From contig NC_079241.1 of the NCBI RefSeq assembly GCF_028009165.1, positions 7,254,001-7,318,000 on the forward strand: DNA of 64,000 nt, written 5' to 3'. The position numbers were made by a program, and so were the translations under genes. Numbering within the stretch: the first letter of the stretch is position 1; every line of letters starts with the position of its first letter. This document shows positions 26,046-36,894 of the stretch, piece by piece. Under the pieces are notes generated by a model that saw only the letters and a list, made by a program, of their open reading frames with translations, did no database searches and was not told where the DNA came from. The stretch is from Akanthomyces muscarius (lineage: Eukaryota; Ascomycota; Sordariomycetes; Hypocreales; Cordycipitaceae).

Positions 26046-29000
26046 ATGGCTTCCTCTACGCCGTCGCCTTGCTTCACGAGGCGGGCCACCATCTGGAGGC
26101 AGCTTGCGCTTCGCAGTGATGTAGATGACATCATCCTCGAACTGCTTGGACGGTTCTCCCTCGAAAAGCTCTACCTGGCAGGAGGGGAAAAGACACAGTA
26201 CCAAAATGTCATCACCAACCTGCTTGTCCAGCTCGATGCCATCTTCTACATCCAACGTCTTACGATCCCGTCCCGGCAATTGCAACATGGCCCATTCCTC
26301 GGGTTCCTGGTTAGCTGGGAGGTTGCTGCACGCACCGTGGAATTGGTTCTCCAGACCATCGTCGAAGGCCGAGATAGCCTATGGGAAGCCAATGCGCTGC
26401 GAGACGAGTACCTTGCCGAGTTTCTGCTCAGCGCCCTCCGCGTCCTACAACTCCATCCACGTTCACCACCGCTCCAGCGCCCCAAGGACCGCCGCGCCAG
26501 ATTTGCCAGGATTCATCGGTTACTCGAGCAGATATTTGACGCCTACCCCGGCCCAAAGTCATTCCTACTCGCAATGTGCAAGGAAGTAACTGGCCGCCTG
26601 CATGGGGATGCTCATTCGTTGTGCTTACCGCTCCGAATGCAGCACGGTGCCCCAAATCTGACTGAAGAGCTGGTGCGTATAAACTCTCGATCTGACAATA
26701 GATGTTGCGACTGACAAGTTTAGTATCCACTAGCTGGCTGTCTGCTACCACCGTACATACTGGAGTTGGTTCCAGCCGATACGACATCGCCCAGCTGGGT
26801 ATCGCAGTTCCTCGCACTACGAGACATCTCCCAGTATACAATCGGCGCCTCATTGCAACATGCATCTAGCTCCGATAAATACAACATGCTGCTACGGCAA
26901 TGCACACTTGAGTCTCGAGATGCCGTCTTCTCAGCTCTTCAGAGTTTACAAATTCCTAGCCAATTCTCAAAGGTCGACGTTGTCGCATCATTCAACACCT
27001 ACTTCCGCTTGGTTCTATCAGACGTGCCGGACTTGGCAAATTTAAGCGTCGAAGAGCCTGCAAAAGGCGAATACATAGCCGACGCTCTGGACGAACTCTC
27101 GGAAAAGTTAGCTCAACGACAGGCTATCCACCGCGCCAGCGACAGAGAGGCTGCGTTCAATATATCGAGGGTCATAAGGAGTACACAAATCCAGGACGAC
27201 CCCGATGGAGACTACACAGGGTCTCAATGTCCGTCGCAATACGTAATTAACTGTCCGAGCAGCCATACAGTGGGGGGTTCACAGCTGAGGGCCAACGGAA
27301 TCAATACTCGTGTACGTACGAGCTGAAGAGATTTCATCACATGTGCTGACAGTCCACAGCTGGAGTCGACTCCGTTGCATGAAATACGGCTACCGGAGCA
27401 TTCAACATGTATAACGTGCGATAGAGAAGCCACTGTCGCCCGCGAACTGCCGTTGGCAAGAAAGGCCTGGGAGTTGCTGAGCCCACTCCAAGTCAATGCC
27501 GATTCCGTCAACGCTGAGCGCCACATGTCGAACAGTTTCCAGTTTGGCTCCCCGGACACCGAACCTCACGATCTGTTCGGCTATAGCACGTTTACCACCG
27601 TTCTAGGTGTAGATGTTCCAATAACGCTGGACTCCGACATTATGCCCGCGCAAAGCAAACCTGTGACCAGAGGCACAGCACCCTCCATCATGGACCAATC
27701 GAGCAACAACTCTCTAGGGCCATCGTATTCCATCTCTAGGAAGGAAAACTCCCTTATGGCTCATATAAGACCTTGGATTGCTGCGAACCCCCCCACTAGA
27801 CGAGAGATGTCGCCTGAAATTGGCCCAGGCAGCAGCCACTCGCAGCAAGACAATAGATCAGTGGCGGAATTGTCACGCTTCTCTATCGACACTGTTTCCT
27901 CTGCAAGACGTAACGTTTCAGAGCAACCATCAATCAACTCCCCTGCCTCTCCTAGATTGCCACTGGACAATGACAAGGTGCGCCAGCGGTGGAAAGTCCC
28001 CATCCCATTCGTATCAGCCAAGCGACCACTCCCTACAGTCTCTGGGGAGTCTAGCTCCATCTCATCCGACCGGATTGATGAGCAGCCGATGGAAGAGATC
28101 CCAATCAAGGGGCTGCTTGGCTCAGGACTCAAAGCTCCTAACAAAGCCAAGACCAACATACATGTCGCCCTCTCACAAAGTTCGTCGTATGGCCTTCTTT
28201 GGAGCCAGTCTATGATCCATGTCTGGGACCTCGGCACAACACCTCCCAGTCAAGTTCAAACAATTCCAACAGAGAGCACCTGTATCCTGGCAACTGTCGG
28301 AAGACGCTATGTTGCATACGTACTTGGAAGTCGTGATCAAAAACTGACGGTAAGATTTAGCGTCGCTGCACGATATTGAGGTTGCTGATATATTATAGCT
28401 TCGCATAATGGACCTCACTCAGACCTTGCCAAAAGTGACAGAATACAGAGTACCATCAACTTTGTGGTGTAAAAGTATTGCAATTGATCGACAGGAGAAC
28501 TATGTCGCCGTCGGGTTCGAAAACTGCCTTGTCCGATTCTTCAAAACGACAACGTCAGAGGAACCCAGAGAAGATTATTTGCATTCGGCGCTTCAATGTG
28601 CCTGCAAAACTTGCCCCTCGGTCGATTCTCTTTCTTTTTCGCAGGACGGCCTCAGCCTCCTGGCAAGCACACGCAGTGCCAAGGGCGTGATACAAATTTA
28701 CTTATGGCGCTTTCCATTTGAGATTTTTGAAGAGCTTACCAGCTGCCGTTACCCTGTCCCTATGCACGAATCGGAGGATAACGGAATATCATCGGCGGTG
28801 ATGCGATCGCAGCAAGGCGCCGAGGGGGGGCTTCTATGTGTCACAACTTGGACTCAGTCCGGAACGCCAGTCTTAATCCAACAGAATGATGGCTATCGAA
28901 CGGAGATCAAACCATTGTCAAGCACGACACATGGGAAGTTGGGCAATCGGATCAAATGTGCAGCTTTTTCTGCATCTGGGAGGGAGCTGGCAATGGTAAA

Positions 29001-29458
29001 TGACAAAGGCAACCTTTATCTCGTGTCCAATCTCAACTCAAAGCCTATCGACATTCGCCGACGGGCAACTTCAAAGGAACTCACTTCGAAAAGCTGTGCA
29101 CTCGCAATGTCTTTCATGACGCTGGATTCTGTCGAAACGGCAGTGATGCTGTGGGTTGATGCGTCGCGCGGCAGGGCATTTATGAGGAGGACTTTGGTAG
29201 GAACCAGAGTGAGTAAATGCGGACTCCTTACTGGTCGAACTGATGTGCTGATTTGCGCGCAATTAGTCAAGTAACAGTATACTGGAAACCAACGGTCCTG
29301 TATATGTCTCGTCAACGGCGTCTCAGCGAGGCACACACAAGGCGAGTCCGAGATCGGAGCTACCCGATACCCAAACGTCTCTCGCCGAATTGAACTCACG
29401 TTCTCCAAGGGCAAGGTCGAAAGGCACACCAAGAAAACAGCTGAAACTTTTGGGGTGA
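26046..29458 (+). CDS. Large protein of unknown function with WD40-like C-terminal half
   Basis: Five exons, 26046-26672, 26724-27311, 27360-28349, 28399-29208 and 29267-29458, join in phase 0 throughout to encode 1068 residues. Donors are GTGCGT, GTACGT, GTAAGA and GTGAGT. Residues 1 to about 370 are predicted helical and rich in Leu and charged residues, without a motif I recognise. Residues about 400-690 are polar and probably disordered. From about residue 690 there are repeating beta-strand-like blocks, such as LLWSQSMIHVWDLG, KSIAIDRQENYVAVGFENCLV, SLSFSQDGLSLLAST and IKCAAFSASGRELAMVNDKGN. They read like diverged WD40 blades of a propeller, hence a scaffold role is likely. The basic tail (RARSKGTPRKQ) could be a nuclear signal. 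The function is unknown and I give no name. Confidence 0.75.
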
Positions 29459-30367
29459 TTAAATTGCGAAATGTAATGTTTTTGGATAAGTTCTGCACTT
29501 AAGCGCGCGAACGTACAGAATTAGCCGTTAAAAAGCTTCGCACAAAATTTACATACGCGTTTGAAGGCTGATGATCACAAGTTCTTCATCATAATCCTCT
29601 TTTGAAGTCGATTGAGTGCGTTCTTGTGATTGAGGTCAGGCTGCTCGGAGACCAAAGAACCCCCCACACAAACGGGGCCTTTTTGCGACATCATCGCTTT
29701 CTTGAGTGATTATCAAGCCGTCAAATCTTTTCTGCAATCATGTCATTTCTTTATTACTACTCGCAATGTTAACTTCGACACCAATTGGACCAAAAGTGGA
29801 TAGGGGAGATCCAGGGTTCATTTCTTGGCCAACTGGTTTAACCGCCGTTTCAGGAACTCTGAGCTCCGGAAGCCTCAGCTGAGGATATAATTAGGAACTT
29901 TGTACAATAAATTTCCGACAATAAGCGTGCTTCGGCGCCGAGAAGACAGGAAACGTGGTTCGGAAGTGCTACCCGAGCATAGCATCGCCATTCGCCTCAG
30001 CGATGGCAACATCGCCCAGACCCGGTTATCGCCCCCACGCTGTATTTCCGTCGCTTGTGTCGCCATAACGAACGAACTCGTATGACAACGGTGTTCTTAC
30101 TTTGCCCGCGCTCATTGGCTCAGCTAGTGCACTTTTGTCAAAGTGGTCGCGATTTGGAAGGCGACCACCGTGGCAAGGTTACATGGCGCGCGCTCAGCAC
30201 TTTGTGTGTGCCAGCGGAGCTGATAGGATGGGGTCGAATGGCGCGACGGGTATTTAAAATGGAAGCAAGACCGCCAGTTCGAAGATGGTTTGTTGATTTG
30301 TGCAGACGGTTACTTTCTCAACATAGTCTCTGACGCCGCTGGATTGCTTCTAGCAGCATTCGCAGCC
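29459..30367. other. Intergenic region upstream of the OPT transporter gene
   Basis: About 0.9 kb without a supported gene. Short frames on both strands have no family resemblance. A TATTTAAA sequence at about 30250-30257 lies roughly 115 bases before the OPT start codon and could be its core promoter. Confidence 0.4.
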
Positions 30368-32750
30368 ATGGGGATCGGAAAGGTGCCCGTCGATGTGTCG
30401 ACCCAACTTGAGCCTACGGATAAGCTGCAGACGAGTCTGGACGAAAAATCGAATGAGAGTGCAGAGATAGCGAGCAAAGACGACGCAGCATCGACCGACA
30501 CGGCTGAGCGAGTCAAAGGACATCCCGTCATTCGAAACGGCAAGCACGACTAGCTCAGTTCTCAATGTACATCGGCGACTAACACGAGTTCCCAGGCGAG
30601 GATGTTTCCAAATACCTAGTTTCCGACCGCGATGATGGTGACGCTGCGTTGACGTTTCGTTCCATCTTTTTGGGTACCATATTCACTGCCCTCTCCAGCG
30701 TCATCACCATGCTCTACGTCTTCAAGCCAACGCAGATGCAAGTCTCGGCCGTCTTCCTACAGCGTATGCTTCTCCCCACACACTCACTCCTCGGCTGCTT
30801 ACTGACCTTCCCAATCCAGTACTTGTCTTCCTCTTTGGCGAAGCCTGGGCATACGGCACGCCAAACCCCGATCGCTTCAGCAACAAGGCCATCCGCAGTA
30901 CCCTGCGCTTCATCAACTCGGGTCAGGCATTTACTATCAAGGAGCACGTCGTCGCGTCCCTCATTGCATCTTCTGGCAACAATGGCCTGTCTGGCGTCGA
31001 AATCTACGCCGTCGAGCGACTGTTTTACAACAAGGCCGTTACCGCCAGCACCGCCATCCTTGCGACGTTTTCCATTTCCCTCTGCGGCTTCGTCCTCGCC
31101 GGCGTGCTGCGCCCGCTGATTGTCTACCCGGCCGAGATGGTGTACTGGTCGACACTGCCGCAGGTTGTGCTCTTCCAGAACTTGCACTTTGACCGTGCCG
31201 CCAACAAGGCTCGCCTCGAGAAATTCTGCTGGGCGCTCGGCATTGCCGCCGTGTGGGAAATATTTCCTGCGTACATGGTGACGTGGTTCGGAGGCATTTC
31301 TATCTTTTGTCTGGCGTCTCTAGGCGCACCGACATCCACGCGCACAACGTTTGGTCGCATCTTTGGCGGTGCCTCATCCAACGAAGGGCTCGGGCTGCTC
31401 AACTTCAGCCTCGATTGGCAGTACATTCAAAGCACCTACCTGTCACTGCCACTGAAGCAGCAGCTCAACAGCTGGATTGGCTATGCTATTTGGTACGTGA
31501 TCGTGCCGGTGCTGTTCTACAAGAATGTCTGGGACGCGCAGACATTCCCTTTCATGTCCACGTCACTCTTCTCCAGCAACGGCACACGGTTCAAGATCAC
31601 ATCGATCCTTAATGATCACGGCACCATTGACTACGACAAACTTGCGACTGTAGGCGTGCCGCGGCTCACATCTACGACCGCCTGGGGATACCTAACGTCT
31701 AGTCTTGCCATGGGAGCACTCATCACGCACGTCATTATCTTCTACGGGAAAGGCATGATCCAGGCTTGGAAGCAAGCCAATGCTCGCACACAGCCCGACA
31801 TTCACTATCAAAAGATGCTCAAGTACAAGGAGGTACCCATGTGGTGGTACCTCGTGCTCTTTGCCCTAACCTTTATTGCCGGCCTCGTCGTCAACATCAA
31901 GGGCGACACTACCCTCCCTGTCTGGGGCTACATTATCTCTCTGCTACTCGGTGCTGTGATTGCGCCATTTTCCTGCATCCTCTATGGCCTGTACGGTACC
32001 GGCATTGGCACCAACCAAATCTCCAAAATGGTCGCTGGCGCCGTGCACCCGGGCCGACCCCTGGCCAATCTCTACTTTGCCAGCTGGTCGCATCAAGTTA
32101 TCCTTCTTGCCGTCAACCTCTCCAACTGGCTCAAGGTCGGGCAGTACACCAAGGTGCCGCACCGCGTAATGTTCTTTACGCAAATCTACGGCACGCTGCT
32201 CGGTGCCGGTCTCAACTACGCCGTCATGACGTCCATCGTCACGTCTCAGCGGGAGGTCCTCCTCGATCCCATCGGCACCAACGTCTGGAGCGGCTCCACG
32301 ATGCAGAGTCTCAATGCGCAGGCCATCACCTGGGCACTGGCGACGGAAATGTACGGCCGCCATGGGCGCTACTTTATTGTCCCTCTTGGTCTGCTCATCG
32401 GTGCCGTGTTTCCTGTACTGCACTGGGCGCTCTGCAGGGCGTATCCGCGAATCCGCAAGTGGCCGATCAACACCACCTTTATCCTGCAGTACATGGGTAC
32501 CACATACTTTGGCAACACGTCATGGCTGTGGTCTTCGTTTGCGGTGGGGGCCTTTTCGCAGCTGTGGCTTCGTCGTCGATATCCACGTATTTACAACGAG
32601 TACAACTATCTGATTGGCGCGGCGCTGGATGGTGGCTCGCAAATTGTCATTTTCATCCTGTCCTTCGCAGTATTTGGTGCAAGCGGCCAGTCTTATCCAT
32701 TCCCGACATGGTGGGGGAACCCAGCCGGCAATCCAGACCATTGCATATGA
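30368..32750 (+). CDS. Oligopeptide transporter, OPT family
   Basis: Three exons, 30368-30539, 30596-30763 and 30820-32750, encode 756 residues. The ATG at 30368 opens a roughly 60-residue acidic cytoplasmic tail, then hydrophobic segments begin (TFRSIFLGTIFTALSSVI). Family features follow: GEAWAYGTPNPDRF, a KEHVVASLIASSG block, long loops, and late helices with IGTNQISKM, LNYAVMTSI and a tail ending YPFPTWWGNPAGN. There are roughly 12-16 membrane spans. OPT proteins import small peptides, glutathione or siderophore-like conjugates with protons at the plasma membrane. Intron 1 has no usable GT donor in phase; a GC-AG junction (G|GCAAGC ... GACTAAC ... CCCAG) is the simple solution and restores NGEDVSKYLV. 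Intron 2 is GTATGC...CCAG. Substrate unknown. Confidence 0.9.
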
Positions 32751-33451
32751 TGAAGGATATTAGTATCATGATCTATTTTCTCGTCTGCGCTTCAACATTG
32801 TCATGTGTTTATGCCCCCCCCACACTACCCAGCAAAGCCTGGTGGCGTCTGGTGGCGGCGGTGTGGCACATGTGGTCAATTTTCCTAACCTTCTCGCCAT
32901 CTGTCGCCACTGCCTACGAATCATCACTAGGCAGCTGTGGTGGTCACCACTTCCCAATTCAAAAAAAAAACCTAAATAATTGCATGATTCTTTTCTTCTC
33001 CCCTCTAGCTGTATTGCGCATTATTGCGTCTTGCAAAACACTCTGCGGTTGCAAACTTGGCGGTGATGCTTTACCCCATTATACGGTTACAAAAGTCCAA
33101 GAACATCATACAGTCAAGACCAGGACGGGCTGCTGCTTCGTGTTATTATTTTTAGCATCAACGAAGATCCACTGGGATGGTCAAATTCGGCAGAAGACCT
33201 ACAACACCCACACTCTCCCGTCAATAGTGAGGTTGTCAGAAGTGAACGTCAAGGTAGTAGCCGCGGCGCTGGCGTGCAAAAACTTTCCCACGCCACCATA
33301 AAGGCAAATATAAAACTCAAATGGCATTGAGTGTATAAAGACTGATGATCCTCACGAAATTCTAGCCATCTTCGTCTCATCGTCAAGTCTTACAATTACA
33401 TCGAAATCATTAAAACCTCTTCTCATATTCAAAACTCGCCAACTCGTTTCA
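32751..33451 (+). promoter_or_regulatory. Intergenic region with TATA-like boxes ahead of the hydrolase gene
   Basis: This 0.7-kb region contains the 3' end of the OPT gene and the promoter of the hydrolase at 33452. Two TATAAA sequences stand at 33309-33314 and 33334-33339, about 140 and 115 bases before the start codon, followed by an A/C/T-rich leader. A long plus-strand frame that crosses the OPT gene into this region is a shadow of that gene. Confidence 0.45.
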
Positions 33452-34258
33452 ATGGAACCCAACACACATGTCTGCGGTCCTGCGCAAGGCCAACCGCACA
33501 CACATACTATCATTTTCCTACATGGCCGCGATAGCGATGCTCATGAATTTGCCGATGAGCTCTTTGAGAGCGAAGGCAGTACAGACTCAGCCGCCCCCGA
33601 GCAAGACCGAACCTTGCCTGGACTGCTTCCCACAGTTCGCTGGGTTTTCCCGGCCGCGCCGCTTATGCAATCGCAGCGATTTAACTCTGCCATGTCTCAG
33701 TGGTTTGATATGTGGGCCGTTGAAGACCCTGAGGTCAAAAGCGAGCTTCAACGTAACGGCTTGCACCGCAGCATTCACGCTGTACTCGCAATTGTCGAGG
33801 CGGAAACAAAACTTGTCCCGAAGAACCGAATATTTTTGTGTGGAATCAGCCAGGGATTTGCCACTGCACTGTCTCTCCTTCTTGCCGAAGGCCAGGGAGG
33901 CTTTGCTGGTCTCATCGGCTTGTGTAGCTGGCTGCCTTTCTCGTCCGAAGTCGAAGCGAAAATCAGCGAGTGTACTTCGGAGATGCCTCTTTTCTCTTCC
34001 CTGCAAGCGCTTTATTACTCCGAGAACCCCTTAAAAACACCGCTCTCTAGTCGACTTAAAGCAACACCAATTCTCCTTGGGCACACACTAGACGATGCGG
34101 TTGTCCCTCTCGAGAACGCTCAGCGCATGAAGAATGCTCTTTCACTGCTTGAATTTAAGAAAGTGGATTGGCATGTGTATGAAGATGGGGGACACTGGAT
34201 TAATGAGCCGCAGGGTGTTGATGATATTATAGCCTTCATCAAAGAGAACTGGGAGTAG
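33452..34258 (+). CDS. Phospholipase/carboxylesterase-family hydrolase (acyl-protein thioesterase-like)
   Basis: A single-exon gene of 268 residues. It has the alpha/beta-hydrolase features of the Abhydrolase_2 family: an oxyanion loop FLHGRDSD near residue 24, a conserved VRWVFPAAP strand, the nucleophile elbow GISQG with Ser133, the acid in LDDAVVP (Asp214/215) and the base in EDGGHW (His248). There is no signal peptide or membrane segment, so it should be cytosolic. The family removes acyl groups from proteins or hydrolyses lysophospholipids and small esters; the substrate here is unknown. A decayed relative follows in the same direction at 34910-35694, so the pair arose by tandem duplication or joint acquisition. 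TATA-like boxes lie 115-140 bases upstream. Confidence 0.88.
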   Translation: MEPNTHVCGPAQGQPHTHTIIFLHGRDSDAHEFADELFESEGSTDSAAPEQDRTLPGLLPTVRWVFPAAPLMQSQRFNSAMSQWFDMWAVEDPEVKSELQRNGLHRSIHAVLAIVEAETKLVPKNRIFLCGISQGFATALSLLLAEGQGGFAGLIGLCSWLPFSSEVEAKISECTSEMPLFSSLQALYYSENPLKTPLSSRLKATPILLGHTLDDAVVPLENAQRMKNALSLLEFKKVDWHVYEDGGHWINEPQGVDDIIAFIKENWE

Positions 34259-34909
34259 TCGTGAGTTGGTGCTTGCCATAGCACAAGCCGTGCCACATGC
34301 TAGGAAGCAGCTATAAGAGTGCGAGATCTCTACGGGGCCCCATGGTGGGAGGCCCTCTCTTCAGTGAACAATGAAGTCATATATTGTTAGTTACTACAGC
34401 TATCTGCGAGCACTCCTTCGTGATGGCCGCTATCTGACAGTGCTGGTCTCAAGATCATGTTCGAATCCTTGATTTTTGCCCTTACATTTGTTTTCAAACT
34501 TTACCTTCTTCACTCGTCCTAATCTCGCAGCTACAAATTTATCTTTTTGCATCGCCACCACTAGATTTGCCTTGTTGTAGCGTGGGATTTATTGAGGATC
34601 TTGTGGCCCTTCATAAACCACGGCTGTGGGCAGCGCTCGAAAATTCCGAGATACAGAAACATAATCATGTTAATAAAACTCGGTTGTATAAATACTCAAG
34701 GTCCTTGTCTAATTCTGTAACAACTAGTCCTACAAACTTGACCTCGTCGAACCGACGCAGCACAGCAAAATTCCACACAGGCCGCGCAATTCAAGCTCGT
34801 AATGTGCCAGCACGTCTACTTAACGACAAAAAAAATCGAAACTATCAACGCATGGAATGGATGAGAATGGTAGGACGGCGCACCGGCGTTTGGCCCGGTG
34901 CATATCATA
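34259..34909. other. Intergenic region with TATA-like box
   Basis: About 650 bases between the intact hydrolase and its decayed relative. A TATAAATA sequence at 34687-34694 lies about 220 bases before the remnant's ATG and may be the relic of its promoter. A tRNA box-B-like GTTCGAATCC at about 34459 has no matching stem or box A and is not a tRNA. Confidence 0.4.
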
Positions 34910-35694
34910 ATGCCGGCTTCTACCCATACACACACTGCGATACTGCTCCACGGGCGAGGCAGCGACGGCAATATATTCCTGGATGTGTTTTTTTTTATAC
35001 TTGATTCGGACGGGGAGTCAATATTTCAGAAGCTGCTTACTGGAAATGTGTGTTTCCGTCATCAAAGGAGCTCTGGAGCACCTTCTTGCAGCATGAATTA
35101 TCCGCATGGTTTGAAGCACATTTTCTGGCCGACGTCACGGCAAGGCAGGATCTGCAGATCGAAGGCATCTGAAAAGCTTTGGAATACATTGACCGACTCA
35201 TATTGAAAGAAACACTACTACTTGACGGGACTGCGGACAATGTAGTCTTGGGTGGCCATGGCCAAGGAGGCGCCGTGGCCTTGTGTACGCTACTCCGTGG
35301 CCCTTCGGCTGCTTACATTGGAGGATTCATCACCGCAAGCGCCTGGATGCCGTTTGCAAAGAATATTAACCGTGTGCTGGATAATAGTACGCAAGAAGGT
35401 CAAAGAGCGGCGACCGTCGACGATGAAGAGAACGAATGGGACTTCCTCGCCAAGGCCCTACTGGAACACACAGCACCAGGCTTTGCGGGCAGGAGGAAAC
35501 CACCTGTTTTTCTGGGACATGGTAGCGACGATGCATTTGTTGACTTTTCTCTTGGCAGGGAAGCGCGTGATGTCTTGGTTGCAGCTGGTTTTGACGTAAC
35601 CGGGAAGGAGTATGTGGGTGCTGAGCAGGATGGCCATAGCACACAGGCGCCGGATGAGATCTATGATATTTATGATTTCATCGCCATGGATTGA
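34910..35694 (+). pseudogene. Decayed acyl-protein-thioesterase-like hydrolase
   Basis: The region matches the same family as the gene at 33452 but is broken in at least three ways. The frame from ATG 34910 has the oxyanion loop LLHGRGSDG and then loses the family sequence near 35035-35042, where the conserved VFPSSKELW strand continues in a different frame, as if one base were lost. That second frame meets an in-frame TGA at 35170-35172 between IEGI and KALEYI. The nucleophile elbow then reads GGHGQGG, so the catalytic Ser is replaced by Gly (GGC, one base from AGC). Asp (GSDDAF) and His (QDGHST) positions are retained and the frame stays open to 35694. No intron with normal signals repairs both the shift and the stop. 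Sequencing error could explain one lesion but hardly all three. Confidence 0.75.
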
Positions 35695-36894
35695 TTCAAA
35701 AAATAAAAGCGCAAAGTCTGGTTGGACCCATGAAGATTTGCCGCTTTTTGTACGAGGAAATCTTTGGGGTACCCAGAGTAACAAGCTTGTGAATGAGGAC
35801 ATAATAATGGGCCTTAAGGTACGGCCCCTAGCTCTAGTAATAATAATGGTAAGGGCTCCAGGCTAATTATAGGGTTTTGATATTAAACTCTAATTTCAGC
35901 AAAAATAAAGAGGATAAGAACAATCCATGTATTGCATGCCCTGACACTGAGTTGCCGGAGAATGTACATGAATTCCTTCAATAAAGAGCCAAGAATGATT
36001 CTACAGTCGAAGAAACGAAGCTGCTGTGTACTATTCTGGAGGGAGGCCTGGACATTAATTTGGCTGGCCGATGGCGATCCTTCAGCTCTCGCGCATTAGA
36101 AAAATATCCTTCGGCTTGCCTTTTATTCTAACAGTGGCCATGGTTACTTCGAAATCGATTTTTCGATGCAAATGAGAGAATGTTAATATGAATACTGCGG
36201 TGCGTGTTCAGGAATACGCAAGGCTATGGTGCATCAAATGCCACTGTCGTCGCGCGCTTTCACCATGCGAGTTAGCCTGGGCGCGAGGATCGTCTCGATT
36301 CGGGACCTACACGTGCGCCGTACAGAATGTGTAATCGTCACCGAATGATACATAGAAGTCGATACAATATAAGCATGAGGGCGAAAATAAGAGGGAGCAT
36401 AAAAAGACACAAAACATAAAATAACACAAAACATAAAATAAAACAAAACATAAAATAACACAAAACATAAAATAACACAAAACATAAAATAACACAAAAC
36501 ATAAAATAACACAAAACATAAAATAACACAAAACATAAAATAACACAAAACATAAAATAACACAAAACATAAAATAACACAAAACATAAAATAACACAAA
36601 ACATAAAATAACACAAAATATAGTTTTCATTTGGTCTGCATACTTCCAAAATGTGAAACAGCGTAGTACGAAGAAAATGTCGATGATCCGTACGGTCCGC
36701 GTACATGCCGACATGCCGACTCCTCGTAAACTCGCTAGAAGGGAACGCCGGCTCGATCTGGGCACCGACCTAGCTGCGCCTCTTAGCCTCAGCAACGTTG
36801 TAAATCCATTTGCATTATGTCAAGTTGTTAACGGATTGAGATATTCATCCGGCCTACTTTATTTCTCTTAAACATAAGAGACTGTCCTTCAGCT
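35695..36894. other. AT-rich intergenic region containing a minisatellite
   Basis: About 1.2 kb between the hydrolase remnant and the carboxylesterase gene. It is AT-rich around 35700-36000 and holds the 17-bp tandem array described separately. The minus-strand frames of 122-162 codons here are products of the array, not genes. Confidence 0.55.
36398..36620. repeat. 17-bp minisatellite, about 13 tandem copies
   Basis: The unit CATAAAATAACACAAAA repeats with exact 17-base spacing from 36398; twelve near-identical copies begin at 36415, 36432 and so on to 36602. The first copy differs (AAAAAGACAC) and the second clean copy carries AAAAC in place of AACAC. The plus strand has no T except in CAT and AAAATA, giving a strongly purine/A-biased strand. 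Since 17 is not a multiple of three, all frames read the same 17-residue pattern, giving spurious open frames on the minus strand. Confidence 0.95.

Noticed and set aside
31766..33301. 511-codon plus-strand frame overlapping the OPT gene
   Set aside because: It lies in another frame of the OPT coding sequence, has no family features and runs on into non-coding DNA.
34440..34480. tRNA-like box B (GTTCGAATCC)
   Set aside because: The flanking bases do not form a T stem and no box A or cloverleaf is present.
36234..36795. Minus-strand frames of 122-162 codons with repeated LFYVLCYFMFC
   Set aside because: They are produced by the 17-bp tandem repeat, which reads the same peptide in all three frames.
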